Positions 26,821-36,595 of a DNA stretch of 64,000 nt are shown piece by piece. The notes beneath the pieces were generated by a model, which did not search any database, was not told the DNA's origin, and saw nothing but the letters and a program-made list of their open reading frames with translations. Origin of the DNA: Bdellovibrionales bacterium (GTDB taxonomy: Bacteria; Bdellovibrionota; Bdellovibrionia; Bdellovibrionales; JAGQZY01); NCBI GenBank assembly GCA_019750295.1, contig JAIEOS010000023.1, positions 1 to 64,000 of the forward strand, read 5' to 3'. A program made the translations under genes and the position numbers. The number at the start of each line of letters is the position of its first letter. Position 1 is the first letter of the stretch.

Positions 26821-27579
26821 ATGCCTAAAGTTGCGATGAAGATCGGTTATGTGTTGACGGCTTTGTTTTTGAGCAGCTGTTCCACTCCAAAGTCCTCGTC
26901 TCCGGAAGATCAGACTCTCGGTATTCAACAAGAGGAAGTCACTCCGGCGCCTCCTCCAGAGCATTCTCATAAGGATCATCACCACAAAGCATTTAAAGGC
27001 GCCGAAGAGTGGGCCAAGGAGTTCGACGATCCGAAGCGTGATCAATGGCAACGCCCGCAAGACGTCCTCCGAGCACTGGAGCTCAAAAAGACCGATAACG
27101 TGGCGGATATTGGATCGGGGACGGGTTACTTCACTGTGAAGATCGCGCCACTCGTGCCCCAGGGTACAGTTTACGGTGTGGATGTGGAAAAGGATATGGT
27201 CCGTTACCTTGAGAATCGGGCCAAAGCATTAAAGCTTCCTAACGTGGCTGCCGTGCTCGCCGAAGAATCGGGTTTTACCACGGATAAAAAGCTGGACGTC
27301 GTTTTGGTGGTGAACACCTACCACCATATTCCGAATCGGAGCGCTTATTTTAAAGGGTTAATCCCTCATCTCAACAGCGGCGCCCGAGTCGTGATCGTCG
27401 ATTTTCTACCCACGTCGCCGATGGGTCCTCCCCAAAAGCACAGGTATCAGCCGCCGCAGATTAAAAACGAGATGCAGCAGGCAGGGTATAGATTTGTGAA
27501 ACAGAAAAATCTGCCCTACCAGTTTGTACTCACGTTTCAAGCGGGCCTCTCGATGGTCAATTCACCTCTCAGTAAATAG
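26821..27579 (+). CDS. Lipid-anchored class I SAM-dependent methyltransferase
   Basis: The N-terminus is a lipoprotein signal (LFLSSCSTP, Cys near residue 20), followed by a Pro/His-rich linker with HSHKDHHHK. A Rossmann methyltransferase domain starts at about 75, with motif I VADIGSGTGYFTVKIA, GVDVEKDMV, and motif IV-like VLVVNTYHHI. The GxGxG core and acidic residue are intact. AAGGAGG lies just before the start, which fixes it. Export is unexpected because S-adenosylmethionine is cytosolic; the substrate is unknown. Confidence 0.88.
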   Translation: MPKVAMKIGYVLTALFLSSCSTPKSSSPEDQTLGIQQEEVTPAPPPEHSHKDHHHKAFKGAEEWAKEFDDPKRDQWQRPQDVLRALELKKTDNVADIGSGTGYFTVKIAPLVPQGTVYGVDVEKDMVRYLENRAKALKLPNVAAVLAEESGFTTDKKLDVVLVVNTYHHIPNRSAYFKGLIPHLNSGARVVIVDFLPTSPMGPPQKHRYQPPQIKNEMQQAGYRFVKQKNLPYQFVLTFQAGLSMVNSPLSK

Positions 27580-27690
27580 TTCATAAGTGACTGTAATTTA
27601 GAGCCTTCAGGGACCTAGAAACTTGCCTGCGCCTTCGAGAGCGGGCATAGCCATTGCTTTACCCCAATTGCTTTAGAAGCGAGGTCCTTG

Positions 27691-29484
27691 GTGAAGAAAA
27701 GTTTAAAAGCGATTCTGGTTTTGTCGGTGTGTTTTTCTCTGGCGAGAGTTGCTCAGGGGAGTAGTTATTGTTTAGCTCTTCGAGGAAATGGGGAATTGGC
27801 TCCGTCGCACTGGGGCGCCGTTTCGAACGTCGTTGAAAAGCTGGGGTTACCGCAGGCCCAAGCCGGGGGCAGTTCGGCTTCGATCACCATGTTTTTGGTG
27901 GATGCGATATCGACCAATCCTTATATTAAAAATGACAAAGTGAAGGCTGCACTTTTAATTAAAAGTTTAGAGGGCATTGTCGAGTTTTTATCGCAGACGC
28001 AACAATGGCAGGAGTTTGCCCTTCTTTACAGCCAGGTTCAGGCGCTTCAATTGGGGAGTTCGTCGGTGATTGAGACTGTGGCCGCGCAGCTCAACTCCAC
28101 CCAGTCTTTGAGTGTGAGTCAGGCCAAAGCATGGTCTGCGAAGAATTCGGAATTACTTCTTAAGAATATTAAATTAGCGACAGAGCTTGGATTTATTGAT
28201 CCCGTGTCTTACCAACCGCTATTGGGGGCACTTACTGGATTGCCCACCGCCACGGGGGCCTCGCAGATCGAAAAGCATCTTCTAACGATTCAGTTTTACG
28301 GTCGCGAGCTCTACAATACTCTTCGCGTCTTTGGACAGTTTGATGCGAAGTCTGACGACAATTTATTTTTTAGACCAGGAATTGTAAACTTCGATGTTCT
28401 CGCCAAACAATTCGGACGTATCGCGCAGTTCTACACGGCCGATAATAAAACGCCGGCAGTTCAGAGTCTGTGGGTGGAGTTTTTTAAACAATGCTCAAAA
28501 CCCTCGGAGAAAAAAGTTTGGAGTGATTTACGCCAAAGCCATCCTCTCTGCGCCCAGACTTTTTACGAATTAGTTAAAACTCACTTTCAATCTGAACCGC
28601 AAAAAACTTTTGAATTGCGCCCCATCGGAGCATCGATCGCTTCCTATCCAACGACCTCTGTGCTGTCTCGGACCCCGGTCGTTCGAGGAGCGTTGGGTCC
28701 TAAAAACTTACCTACCTCTTACGAGCAGGCCGATGCGGCTCTTAATGAGTACGCCCTATCGATGACAAGCGACTTTGGAAAACGTTTTAATATTTCCTAC
28801 CCCGATACAGTTCGTTTTGGATATTGGGGACGCGAAACGGGATTAGCCGAAATCGAAAAGAATTTACCGGGGGACGACGAAAAGAGCCTGCGCTTTCTAA
28901 GTTTGGGCCCAGCCCCTTGGAAAGTCGCGCTCGGATTATCGCCGGCGGAGCCGGGACTTTCTCCCTTGAAGCGATTCACCACCCAAAGGGGCGAACGTCT
29001 GATTTCTGCAGGGGGATGGTCGGATCTTCATCCGGTCATAGTGCTTAAAGCGGCGGGCTGCCAAGATGTCATCTATGTCACTCGTCGAGGCGGTGAATCT
29101 CTTTTTGCGCAAGGAGTGGCCAAGCGACTTTTGGGAGCCGATGAACGTTGGCTTAAGGGATGGGAGGAGCTTGCAACCCCGTCCGAAGGCGTGGATGACG
29201 ATCGAACATCTCTTTGGTCGAGTCTTTACAATATTGCGAATCCTAAAAGTTCTTTTCAGCGAGCTCTTCAGGGTGCGACGGCCATCCTGTGCACCGATTG
29301 GAACTCCTTTGACGTGAAGTCCCAGATGAGCCCAATGATCTCTGAGTCTTATCAAAGTCCATACTTTGTCACTCATCAAAAATCAGGGTCTCAATTTGAG
29401 AATCTGATTCCTCGGTTAAATCCAAAGGAACAGCACGAAAATGGTTATCCTCGATATGTCGGCTGTTTTCCGGTCTTTGAGTAG
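27691..29484 (+). CDS. Secreted, divergent patatin-like protein
   Basis: After a signal peptide (ending near VAQGSS), LALRGNGELAPSHWGAV matches the patatin oxyanion-hole segment. AGGSSASITMF matches the nucleophile elbow, with Gly-x-Ser-x-Ala (Ser near residue 61) in place of Gly-x-Ser-x-Gly. Near residue 437, ISAGGWSDLHPVIVLKAAG aligns with the Asp-Gly-Gly segment of patatins, but Asp is replaced by Ala, with another Asp four residues on. About 370 residues of mainly helical sequence separate the two halves. Start may be the GTG given or the TTG one codon earlier. Activity as a lipase is uncertain. Confidence 0.65.
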   Translation: MKKSLKAILVLSVCFSLARVAQGSSYCLALRGNGELAPSHWGAVSNVVEKLGLPQAQAGGSSASITMFLVDAISTNPYIKNDKVKAALLIKSLEGIVEFLSQTQQWQEFALLYSQVQALQLGSSSVIETVAAQLNSTQSLSVSQAKAWSAKNSELLLKNIKLATELGFIDPVSYQPLLGALTGLPTATGASQIEKHLLTIQFYGRELYNTLRVFGQFDAKSDDNLFFRPGIVNFDVLAKQFGRIAQFYTADNKTPAVQSLWVEFFKQCSKPSEKKVWSDLRQSHPLCAQTFYELVKTHFQSEPQKTFELRPIGASIASYPTTSVLSRTPVVRGALGPKNLPTSYEQADAALNEYALSMTSDFGKRFNISYPDTVRFGYWGRETGLAEIEKNLPGDDEKSLRFLSLGPAPWKVALGLSPAEPGLSPLKRFTTQRGERLISAGGWSDLHPVIVLKAAGCQDVIYVTRRGGESLFAQGVAKRLLGADERWLKGWEELATPSEGVDDDRTSLWSSLYNIANPKSSFQRALQGATAILCTDWNSFDVKSQMSPMISESYQSPYFVTHQKSGSQFENLIPRLNPKEQHENGYPRYVGCFPVFE

Positions 29485-29527
29485 GCTGGACTAGAGATTT
29501 CTTAGCGATTTTGTTAATCTATTAGAC

Positions 29528-31309
29528 ATGCAAAATCGCAATTCTTCATCGTTTGTCGTGCCGAGTTTTTTGGCCATTTCAGGTTTGATTTTAATCACAG
29601 CCGCCTGTGTGTCTCGAGGTGCTCCCTCTTATGCCTTGAAGGCCGACGAAGAAGAGGTGATTGACGTGGATGAGTTGGCCGAGCGCCAGATCACTTCTTT
29701 CTCCGCTGTGTTTGCTCAGCCGAAAGATGAATCCATCAGCTATTCCAAAGTGGTGAATCAGAATTTAGATGGGATTCCTTTAGAGCAGTCTCAAACTCTT
29801 ATGGACGAAGCTAAAGCTTTTGTGCAAGAGAGAAGCAAATCGAACACGCATGTTGCGGTTCTACGCCGGTGCAAACACGACGAAAACGATATTTTTTGTA
29901 TCGCTTTTAAAGAGCGATGGAACGTGGAGCGCTCTCGTCGCAAGTCGCAGGGAGCAGTGCTTTCGGCCAAGCAGGTTTTAGCGCAACTTAAAAGTAAGGA
30001 TTTTGTAAAACTCGAGAAAGCATCTTCAAAGCAGATTATTACGGCCGCCAAAAAATTAAAATCAGCACAACTTTTAGAGGTGAGTCGAGCCGCGACTCTT
30101 TCCCCCGTATGTATTTCGGAAACGCTATCATTAGGTTTAGCCGCAGTCCTCGAAGTGGGTTTCCCCCAAGACGAGAACGTGACTTTATCACGAACCTTGT
30201 TGGAGCAGTCCACCAAATGCGCCAAAGGTGAGGCGTTGGACCGCGCCAACTATCGCTTAGCCATGCTTCACGTGTGGAAGAATGATTGTCAGCAGGCGCT
30301 TCCCCTTTTTGATGCGCAGTTGAAGTCGGGTGAAGCCAAGTACCTTCAGTCGCGGTCCACCTATTGGAGAGACTGGTGTCAAAAACAATCTCCATCGGTT
30401 GCCGCCAAATCCTCCGTTGAGCCTGGCAAAGAAATGTATAAGGAATTTCCTCTCAGTTTTCATTCCTTAGTGGCTGACGAGGGTTTTAACACTCCTGCCT
30501 TTGATCTTTTGACCTCCAACCCGGATCCCGTGATTGCCTATCGCTCCACGACCAACAAAACGTTAAATAGCATTCTCGCTGCAGCAGATGTGTTTTTACG
30601 TATTGATGAAAAGGACCTCGCCTTTCACCTTCTTGAAGGCGTCAAGCCAGATCACATCAGTGCTGAACCTGCAGAAGTGCTCTTATATCTTTCTATCGTC
30701 GCGAACCGCGCCCAATTTGGTCTTTTAAAATTTCAGGCCATGACCAAAGCCTTCGACAAAAATCCCTCGATTAAAACTCCGGTCACTATGAAGTTTTATT
30801 ATCCGAACTGGTACTATGAACTTGTGGAAGAGCATAAAGAGTCGGTGAATCCCTATTTGCTTTTGGCTTTGATTCGCCAGGAAAGTGCGTTTAATCCCAA
30901 AGCCCAAAGTGCTGCGGGAGCCCGCGGTTTAATGCAACTTCTTCCGGGAACAGCGAAATCCTTTGGGCGGATTAAAAAAAATGATTTGTTTATTCCTAAA
31001 AAGAATATTCAGGCCGGAGTTAAATTCTTTTCCTATCTTCTCAAACGCTATAATGGGCAAGTGCATTTAGCATTGGCCGCTTATAACGCCGGTCCCAGTG
31101 CGGTGGATGATTGGGTCAAGCGTTATCCCACAGAGAATTCAGTTCTGTTTATGGATTTAGTTCCCTACCGCGAGACCCGCGAGTACGTAGCGACGATTCT
31201 AAGAAACTGGTACTGGTACAATAAGCTCTACGCTTCCGAAGGCACGAAGCAATCAAAACTCCAATCGCCCGTCAGCGAGGCTTTGCAAGTCAGTCGGTCC
31301 AATGAATGA
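29528..31309 (+). CDS. Lipoprotein Slt70-type lytic transglycosylase
   Basis: It cleaves peptidoglycan glycan strands to 1,6-anhydro products. A lipobox (ITAACVS, Cys27) indicates membrane anchoring. The middle is helical with TPR-like superhelix character, as in the Slt U-domain. The catalytic SLT domain lies at about 445-570, with catalytic Glu in LIRQESAFNP, AGARGLMQLLPGTAK, and AAYNAGPSAVDDW. Length and domain order match soluble-type Slt proteins. The end overlaps the following membrane gene by eight bases. Confidence 0.93.
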   Translation: MQNRNSSSFVVPSFLAISGLILITAACVSRGAPSYALKADEEEVIDVDELAERQITSFSAVFAQPKDESISYSKVVNQNLDGIPLEQSQTLMDEAKAFVQERSKSNTHVAVLRRCKHDENDIFCIAFKERWNVERSRRKSQGAVLSAKQVLAQLKSKDFVKLEKASSKQIITAAKKLKSAQLLEVSRAATLSPVCISETLSLGLAAVLEVGFPQDENVTLSRTLLEQSTKCAKGEALDRANYRLAMLHVWKNDCQQALPLFDAQLKSGEAKYLQSRSTYWRDWCQKQSPSVAAKSSVEPGKEMYKEFPLSFHSLVADEGFNTPAFDLLTSNPDPVIAYRSTTNKTLNSILAAADVFLRIDEKDLAFHLLEGVKPDHISAEPAEVLLYLSIVANRAQFGLLKFQAMTKAFDKNPSIKTPVTMKFYYPNWYYELVEEHKESVNPYLLLALIRQESAFNPKAQSAAGARGLMQLLPGTAKSFGRIKKNDLFIPKKNIQAGVKFFSYLLKRYNGQVHLALAAYNAGPSAVDDWVKRYPTENSVLFMDLVPYRETREYVATILRNWYWYNKLYASEGTKQSKLQSPVSEALQVSRSNE

Positions 31310-31946
31310 ATATCACTTTAGACTGCGCTTAAATGCTGTTCTTCAACTCACAACCCATTACTCTCTCGATGACTGGAGAAAGCAGCGCCCGTTTGTTTTA
31401 CGGGGGGACGAGATTCAAAAGATTTATACTCTTTTTGGAATCTCTTATTTGTATTACGTCAAAGACAACGTGGATTATGTGGCCTTAGTTTCTCGCCGTG
31501 ATGCCGGGCTCAAGCAGCTCAAATCGGATCGCCCTAAGCTGAGCAAGCCTTTCTTAACCCTGAAGAATCTCAATCATGCCCGCAAAAATTATTTACCCAA
31601 TTCGATTTCGATATGGCTTTGGTGTATTATTTTTTTTATGAACATGGCCCTGGCTGTTTTTGATGATGCAGTTTGTGGCGAAGATATGTACTGCGGACTC
31701 AAAGTTCAGGTTTGGAATTTACTTCTAATGATGACGATTTCGATTCTGGTTCCTTTTTTACTCTACTATTGGCGCGCTCGAAATACAAAGTCCCATGTCA
31801 CTGCAATATTGCTGAAAACTGAAGTGCTCACCTTGGTTTTTATCGCTTTGATCGTCAGCGCTTGGATCATCACGTCCGATGCGAGAACGGGCACCCACTA
31901 CACTCAACTCTACAAAGCCAGAAACGCTATCTTTACCCACTTCTGA
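31302..31946 (+). CDS. Unknown membrane protein with C-terminal transmembrane helices
   Basis: An N-terminal soluble part of about 100 residues, rich in basic residues, is followed by three hydrophobic helices at about 102-120, 143-160 and 170-190. There is no signal peptide. No family is recognised. It overlaps the lytic transglycosylase gene, so it is co-translated with it and may be a partner. Confidence 0.65.
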   Translation: MNEYHFRLRLNAVLQLTTHYSLDDWRKQRPFVLRGDEIQKIYTLFGISYLYYVKDNVDYVALVSRRDAGLKQLKSDRPKLSKPFLTLKNLNHARKNYLPNSISIWLWCIIFFMNMALAVFDDAVCGEDMYCGLKVQVWNLLLMMTISILVPFLLYYWRARNTKSHVTAILLKTEVLTLVFIALIVSAWIITSDARTGTHYTQLYKARNAIFTHF

Positions 31947-31973
31947 GGAACCTGAACAGTCCCGCGTCAATTG

Positions 31974-31991
31974 GTTAAGGTTTTGTTAAGA
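31974..31991 (+). promoter_or_regulatory. Direct repeat with 11-base period upstream of the TonB operon
   Basis: GTTAAGG and GTTAAGA lie 11 bases apart, the geometry used by OmpR/PhoB-family regulators. An AT-rich -10-like stretch (CTAATTTTACTT) follows about 20 bases later. Candidate operator only. Confidence 0.35.
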
Positions 31992-32086
31992 AGTCGGCGC
32001 TAACAATTTCCTAATTTTACTTGTGGCTTCATCTCCTTGATGATTCGGGCATATCACAGCCCCGTGATTGTTGGAGGAGAATAATT

Positions 32087-33424
32087 ATGCTTAAAGCATC
32101 ACTTTTTGGTTTATTACTACTTGCGGGAACGCAAGCTTACGCTGTCTGCCCCGAGGGTACGACTGCAAAACAAGGACAGATCGAAAGCAAACCCATTTGC
32201 GTGGTTCGCGGATCTTACCTGAATGCTAACATTTCCCTCACGGCCAACAATGCCTATGTTCTCGAGGGGGATGTCCGCATTGGTGGCGATAACGTGGATA
32301 AATCCACGCTCACTTTAGAGCCAGGAACTCAGGTTTACGGATCTTCTGGCGCCTATCTTGTTGTTTCTCGAGGTTCGCAAATTTTTGCGAATGGAACTGC
32401 GTCTAAGCCGGTCGTATTTACGGCATTAGAACGCCAAAATCCAGTGCCTGGCTTTTGGGGTGGATTGGTCATCACAGGAAACGCCTCCATCAACAACTGT
32501 AAAGGTGCAGCTCAAAGTTGCGACAATACTGTTGAAGGTATTCAAACCAATGCTCCGAAATTCGGCGGAAATAATGACGACGAGAGCTCGGGCCGTTTAA
32601 ACTATGTACGCGTAGAGTACGCCGGGTACACTCTGGCCGAAGATAACGAGTTAAATGCGATCACATTCTATGCGGTCGGACGTGGAACCGAAGTGGATTA
32701 CATCGAAGCCTACAAAGGCGCAGATGATGGCGTTGAACTTTTTGGTGGAACGGTCAACATTCGCCACGTCGTGATCATTGATAATGACGATGATGGACTG
32801 GATTGGGATATGGGTTGGAGAGGAAACGCTCAATTCGTTTTGATCCAGTTAGAGAACGCTACAGAAAAAGATCCTAACGGAATCGAAGCTGACAATTTAA
32901 AGTCACCGATGACAGCGGAGCCTCGTTCAAATCCGACGATCAGCAACGTTACCATTATCGGTAAAGGAACTAACCCTAAGCTTCTCAACGGAATTCTTCT
33001 CCGTCACGGAACAGCGGGAAAAATCTTTAATACGATTGTCACCGGAACTTTCCAGAACTGCGTCAACATTGATAACGAAGAGACCTTTAAGGTTGGTGGT
33101 CAGATGGTGAATGGCAAAGTGGAACAAACGGGACTTGTGATGAGCAACTCGATCGTGAGCTGCTCGGGCACTCAGTTTAAAGAGGACGCAACGGATCTAT
33201 GGTCAGTCAGTCAGTGGTTCTCTGGTGACGAAACGAAAAGCAACTACGTCATGGACCCGCAATTGAAAGATTGGATTCCTGGTGAAGATAGTCCTGCTGT
33301 GGGCGGTGCCGTGGATGAACTTCCAGAGCTCCCAGGGCAGTGGCAATTCATTCCGGTCAGTTTCGTAGGAGCGCTAAGCTCTAAGAATGCGCAGGATTGG
33401 ACCGCGGGTTGGACCAAAAAATAG
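32087..33424 (+). CDS. Secreted right-handed beta-helix protein, first gene of the TonB operon
   Basis: A signal peptide ending in AYA is followed by a Cys-containing mature start (VCPEGT). Repeating short strands and turns follow: GTQVYGSSGAYLVVSRGSQI, KPVVFTALE, GFWGGLVITGNASI, and DNDDDGLDWDMGW. This rung pattern indicates a parallel beta-helix. The acidic turns GGNNDDES and NDDDGLDW could bind calcium. GGAGGAG before the chosen ATG and the signal peptide fix the start; an in-frame ATG 66 bases upstream does not. It precedes the TonB-dependent receptor by 27 bases, so it may capture or present the receptor's substrate. Substrate is unknown. Confidence 0.82.
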   Translation: MLKASLFGLLLLAGTQAYAVCPEGTTAKQGQIESKPICVVRGSYLNANISLTANNAYVLEGDVRIGGDNVDKSTLTLEPGTQVYGSSGAYLVVSRGSQIFANGTASKPVVFTALERQNPVPGFWGGLVITGNASINNCKGAAQSCDNTVEGIQTNAPKFGGNNDDESSGRLNYVRVEYAGYTLAEDNELNAITFYAVGRGTEVDYIEAYKGADDGVELFGGTVNIRHVVIIDNDDDGLDWDMGWRGNAQFVLIQLENATEKDPNGIEADNLKSPMTAEPRSNPTISNVTIIGKGTNPKLLNGILLRHGTAGKIFNTIVTGTFQNCVNIDNEETFKVGGQMVNGKVEQTGLVMSNSIVSCSGTQFKEDATDLWSVSQWFSGDETKSNYVMDPQLKDWIPGEDSPAVGGAVDELPELPGQWQFIPVSFVGALSSKNAQDWTAGWTKK

Positions 33425-33451
33425 GTCAACAAAAGTGAAACTACCGGACTT

Positions 33452-36400
33452 ATGATAAAACGACGGTCTAGACTAAGTTTAATGGTACTGATGTGGGTGT
33501 GCGTAGCATGCCCACTCGTCGTTTTTTCTCAGGGCAATGTGGAGTCGCGTTTTCAAATGGAAAAGGACTCTGTCAAAGTTTTTGATGACAAGTCCGAAGG
33601 GGACCTGACAATCTATGTTTTTAATAATGGCCTGCCGGCTCCAAATGTAAAAGTCATTACTCCGGCCGGGGAGAAGTCTTCTAACGATTATGGCGTCATC
33701 ACAACCAAGTTGTCGGCCAAAGAGGATCATGAAATCACGATCCCAAGTATACACAAAAAAATAAAGGTCAAAATTACTCCCGGCTTCGAATCGCAAGTGA
33801 TCGTCAATCTTTTGGCCGAGCAGAGCGATGTCGAAGTCGAAACTCCAAAAGCGGAGACGCAAACAACCACTGCTCAAGGACCCAAAGTTAAAATGCGATT
33901 CCAGGTGAGGAGTGAGCGCGGCCCCGTTCAAAATGCCACCGTCCTTTTTTCGGGATTAGAAGCGGTGTCCAGGACCGACGACCATGGAATTGTACAAGTC
34001 GATTTACCCGAGGGTGAAGCTACGGCCACTTTCTTTCATCCAGAGTTTCAAACACTCACATTAAATTCTTTAAAGGTCGAAAAAACATCGACCGAAACTT
34101 TTCAAATTGAGCTTAAACCGTCTCTGAATCAGCTTGAAGATATGGTGGTTCTGGCTCCAAAAGTAAAGGGCAGTCTTTCTGCATTGGTTGAGGTGCGAAA
34201 GCAAAGCTCGGCGGTCACTGACGTTTTAGGAGCGGAGCAAATGGCGAGAGCTGGAGACGGGGACGCGGCCGCATCTCTTCGACGCGTGACTGGCCTCACT
34301 CTCGTCAACGGGAAGTTTGTGTACGTGCGCGGACTTGGTGAGAGATATTCCGGTGTATTAATGAATCAATTCTCTTTGCCAAGTCCAGAGCCTACACGTC
34401 GTGTGGTGCCGCTCGATCTGTTTCCGACGGCCATTATGGAGAGTATTGTCGTTCAGAAAAGTTATTCTCCCGATCTGCCTGGTGAATTTGGAGGAGGAGT
34501 CATTCAGTTACAAACGAAGACGCTCCCAGAAAGTTTTTTTCTTCGTGCGACGATTGCTACCGCCTACGAGAGAAATGCTCAAGGTCGACTTGGTTATAAG
34601 GGAGGAAGTACGGATTGGTTAGGGATCGACGATGGCTCCCGACAACTTCCTACGGCCATTAAAAATGTGCTAGGTCAGGGGCTGAAGCTCACTAAAAATA
34701 TCCCGGGAGAAGACAAGGGATTAACTGAGCAGCAGTTGATCGATTTGGGAAATACATTGCCCGTCAATTACAATACCGATACGACGTCGCAACCCTCTAT
34801 GCCTAACCTTGCCTTATCTATGGGGAACGGTTGGAAGTTTTCGGGATTTAAATTGGGAACTGCAGGAAGCCTGCTCTATGGTCAATCGATCGACGCCTAC
34901 AACCGCTTTTCACAAGGTTTTAACGTGGGGACCGGCGGAAAATTTGAGCGCGACTTCCAAAGACAGTCCGTTGTTGCCGAAACTGAAGTTCGTTTAGCGG
35001 GAAGTTTTGATGTGGGTGCCGAGATATTCAAAGATCATAAAATCTCGGCAAGTGCTTTTATCCTGAGAAACACAACGAGCTTGGCCCAAAGAGACACAAC
35101 GATTAACTATCTCAGTAATGGCAATCAAACGGAAGCGACCACGCTGGACTGGACGGAGCGTCAACTTTTTGCTCAGCACTTTAAAGGCCAGCATAATCTG
35201 CAAAAGATTGTCAATTATCCGGTGAAATGGGATTGGCGCTTAGGTCTTTCGCAGGCCAATCGCAACAGTCCCGATCGCCGCGACTACATGTACGATATTA
35301 TTAATGGGAATACCACCATCGCGAGTGATAGTTCGGGAAATACTCGTACCTTTAGCGATCTTACCGATGATTCATCGGAGATGGCCATGGATCTCACGAT
35401 TCCTTGGGTGTATAAGGCCAGAGATTTAGTAAAAGTTAAATTGGGCTTCAATCAGATCGAGAAAAATCGACGCTCTGATATCACTCGTCTCTTTTTTGCC
35501 AATAATTTTTCCGGGGCAACGCCAATTCCGCTCAACGGCAGTCCAGAAGATATTTTTTCTAAACCGAATATTGATTCCGGAGTTTTCCTCTTAAAGAATC
35601 TGACCAATGAAGCTGACAGTTACTCTGGGGAACAAACGATTAGCGCACAATATATTTTAGCGGAAATCGCTCCGGTGGCCGAGTGGAGTTTTCAAGCGGG
35701 TTTCCGGCGCGAGAGTTCTACACAGCTTGTAAAAACATTTAAATATTTTGAGCCGGATCGCCCGTTTGCTCGCTCGCAGCTAGAAATGAATGACGTGTTG
35801 CCCGTATACGCCGTCACTTGGAAGCCCACCGATCACTGGCGGGCCCGTCTGGCTTACAGCGAAACTCTCGCTCGTCCAGATTTTAGAGAGTTGTCGACCG
35901 TCGGATTTGTGGACGATGAAACAGGGTACAATGTTCAAGGCAACGCCAACCTCAAAGGGACGGTGATTAAAAATATAGATCATCGCTGGGAGTATTATTG
36001 GACCTCGGATGAGTATATGTCCCTCGGGCTTTTCCATAAGCGGTTTGTCAATCCGATCGAGGTGATGTTTATACCTGGGGTCAATCGAATCCAGTCTTTT
36101 GATAATGCTCAAGGGGCAGAGAATTACGGGATTGAGATTGAGAATCGCACGGGATTGCGACATTTCTCTCGCGAACTTCGCCGCTGGACTCTTTTGACCA
36201 ACCTGACGCTCATTCGTTCAGAGATTGAGTTGGATGAGAAGAACAAAGGCATTCAAACTTCGGAAGTTCGACCTCTGCAAGGTCAGTCTCCTTATGTGAT
36301 CAACCTGCAATTGCAGTATGATCGTCCGCAATGGGGTTTTTCATCGACTTTGCTTTACAATATTGTAGGAAAACGCATCACCGAAGTGGGTACCAACGAT

Positions 36401-36595
36401 GTGCCTGACACCTACGAGCAACCGTTCGGGCAGCTCGACTTTGTCGCGTCCGAAAAAGTGGGAAAATTTTGGACCATTGGATTTCGGGCGCGCAATCTCT
36501 TAAATCCTGAGATCGAGTCAACGCAAGCGGATGAAGTGGTGAGATCCTACCGTCGCGGTCGTTTCTTCGGGTTAACTCTTGGAGCTGTCTTATGA
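33452..36595 (+). CDS. TonB-dependent outer-membrane receptor with N-terminal regulatory-like domains
   Basis: This 1047-residue active importer sits in the outer membrane. After the signal peptide, two carboxypeptidase-regulatory-like beta-sandwich domains appear at about 45-130 and 150-225 (GPVQNATVLFSGLEAVSRTDDHG). The plug follows at about 255-370: MARAGDGDAAASLRRVTGLTLV, VYVRGLGERY, and SPDLPGEFGGGVIQL. The barrel fills the rest, with segments typical of the last strands (VGKFWTIGFRARNLLNPEIE). The start is uncertain because ribosome site is weak; an ATG ten codons in is possible. It overlaps the ankyrin gene by four bases. Confidence 0.95.
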   Translation: MIKRRSRLSLMVLMWVCVACPLVVFSQGNVESRFQMEKDSVKVFDDKSEGDLTIYVFNNGLPAPNVKVITPAGEKSSNDYGVITTKLSAKEDHEITIPSIHKKIKVKITPGFESQVIVNLLAEQSDVEVETPKAETQTTTAQGPKVKMRFQVRSERGPVQNATVLFSGLEAVSRTDDHGIVQVDLPEGEATATFFHPEFQTLTLNSLKVEKTSTETFQIELKPSLNQLEDMVVLAPKVKGSLSALVEVRKQSSAVTDVLGAEQMARAGDGDAAASLRRVTGLTLVNGKFVYVRGLGERYSGVLMNQFSLPSPEPTRRVVPLDLFPTAIMESIVVQKSYSPDLPGEFGGGVIQLQTKTLPESFFLRATIATAYERNAQGRLGYKGGSTDWLGIDDGSRQLPTAIKNVLGQGLKLTKNIPGEDKGLTEQQLIDLGNTLPVNYNTDTTSQPSMPNLALSMGNGWKFSGFKLGTAGSLLYGQSIDAYNRFSQGFNVGTGGKFERDFQRQSVVAETEVRLAGSFDVGAEIFKDHKISASAFILRNTTSLAQRDTTINYLSNGNQTEATTLDWTERQLFAQHFKGQHNLQKIVNYPVKWDWRLGLSQANRNSPDRRDYMYDIINGNTTIASDSSGNTRTFSDLTDDSSEMAMDLTIPWVYKARDLVKVKLGFNQIEKNRRSDITRLFFANNFSGATPIPLNGSPEDIFSKPNIDSGVFLLKNLTNEADSYSGEQTISAQYILAEIAPVAEWSFQAGFRRESSTQLVKTFKYFEPDRPFARSQLEMNDVLPVYAVTWKPTDHWRARLAYSETLARPDFRELSTVGFVDDETGYNVQGNANLKGTVIKNIDHRWEYYWTSDEYMSLGLFHKRFVNPIEVMFIPGVNRIQSFDNAQGAENYGIEIENRTGLRHFSRELRRWTLLTNLTLIRSEIELDEKNKGIQTSEVRPLQGQSPYVINLQLQYDRPQWGFSSTLLYNIVGKRITEVGTNDVPDTYEQPFGQLDFVASEKVGKFWTIGFRARNLLNPEIESTQADEVVRSYRRGRFFGLTLGAVL

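Noticed and set aside
26542-27060. A 172-residue minus-strand reading frame
   Set aside because: Overlaps the CPXCG gene and the methyltransferase in other frames and shows no domain or signal; it is a shadow.
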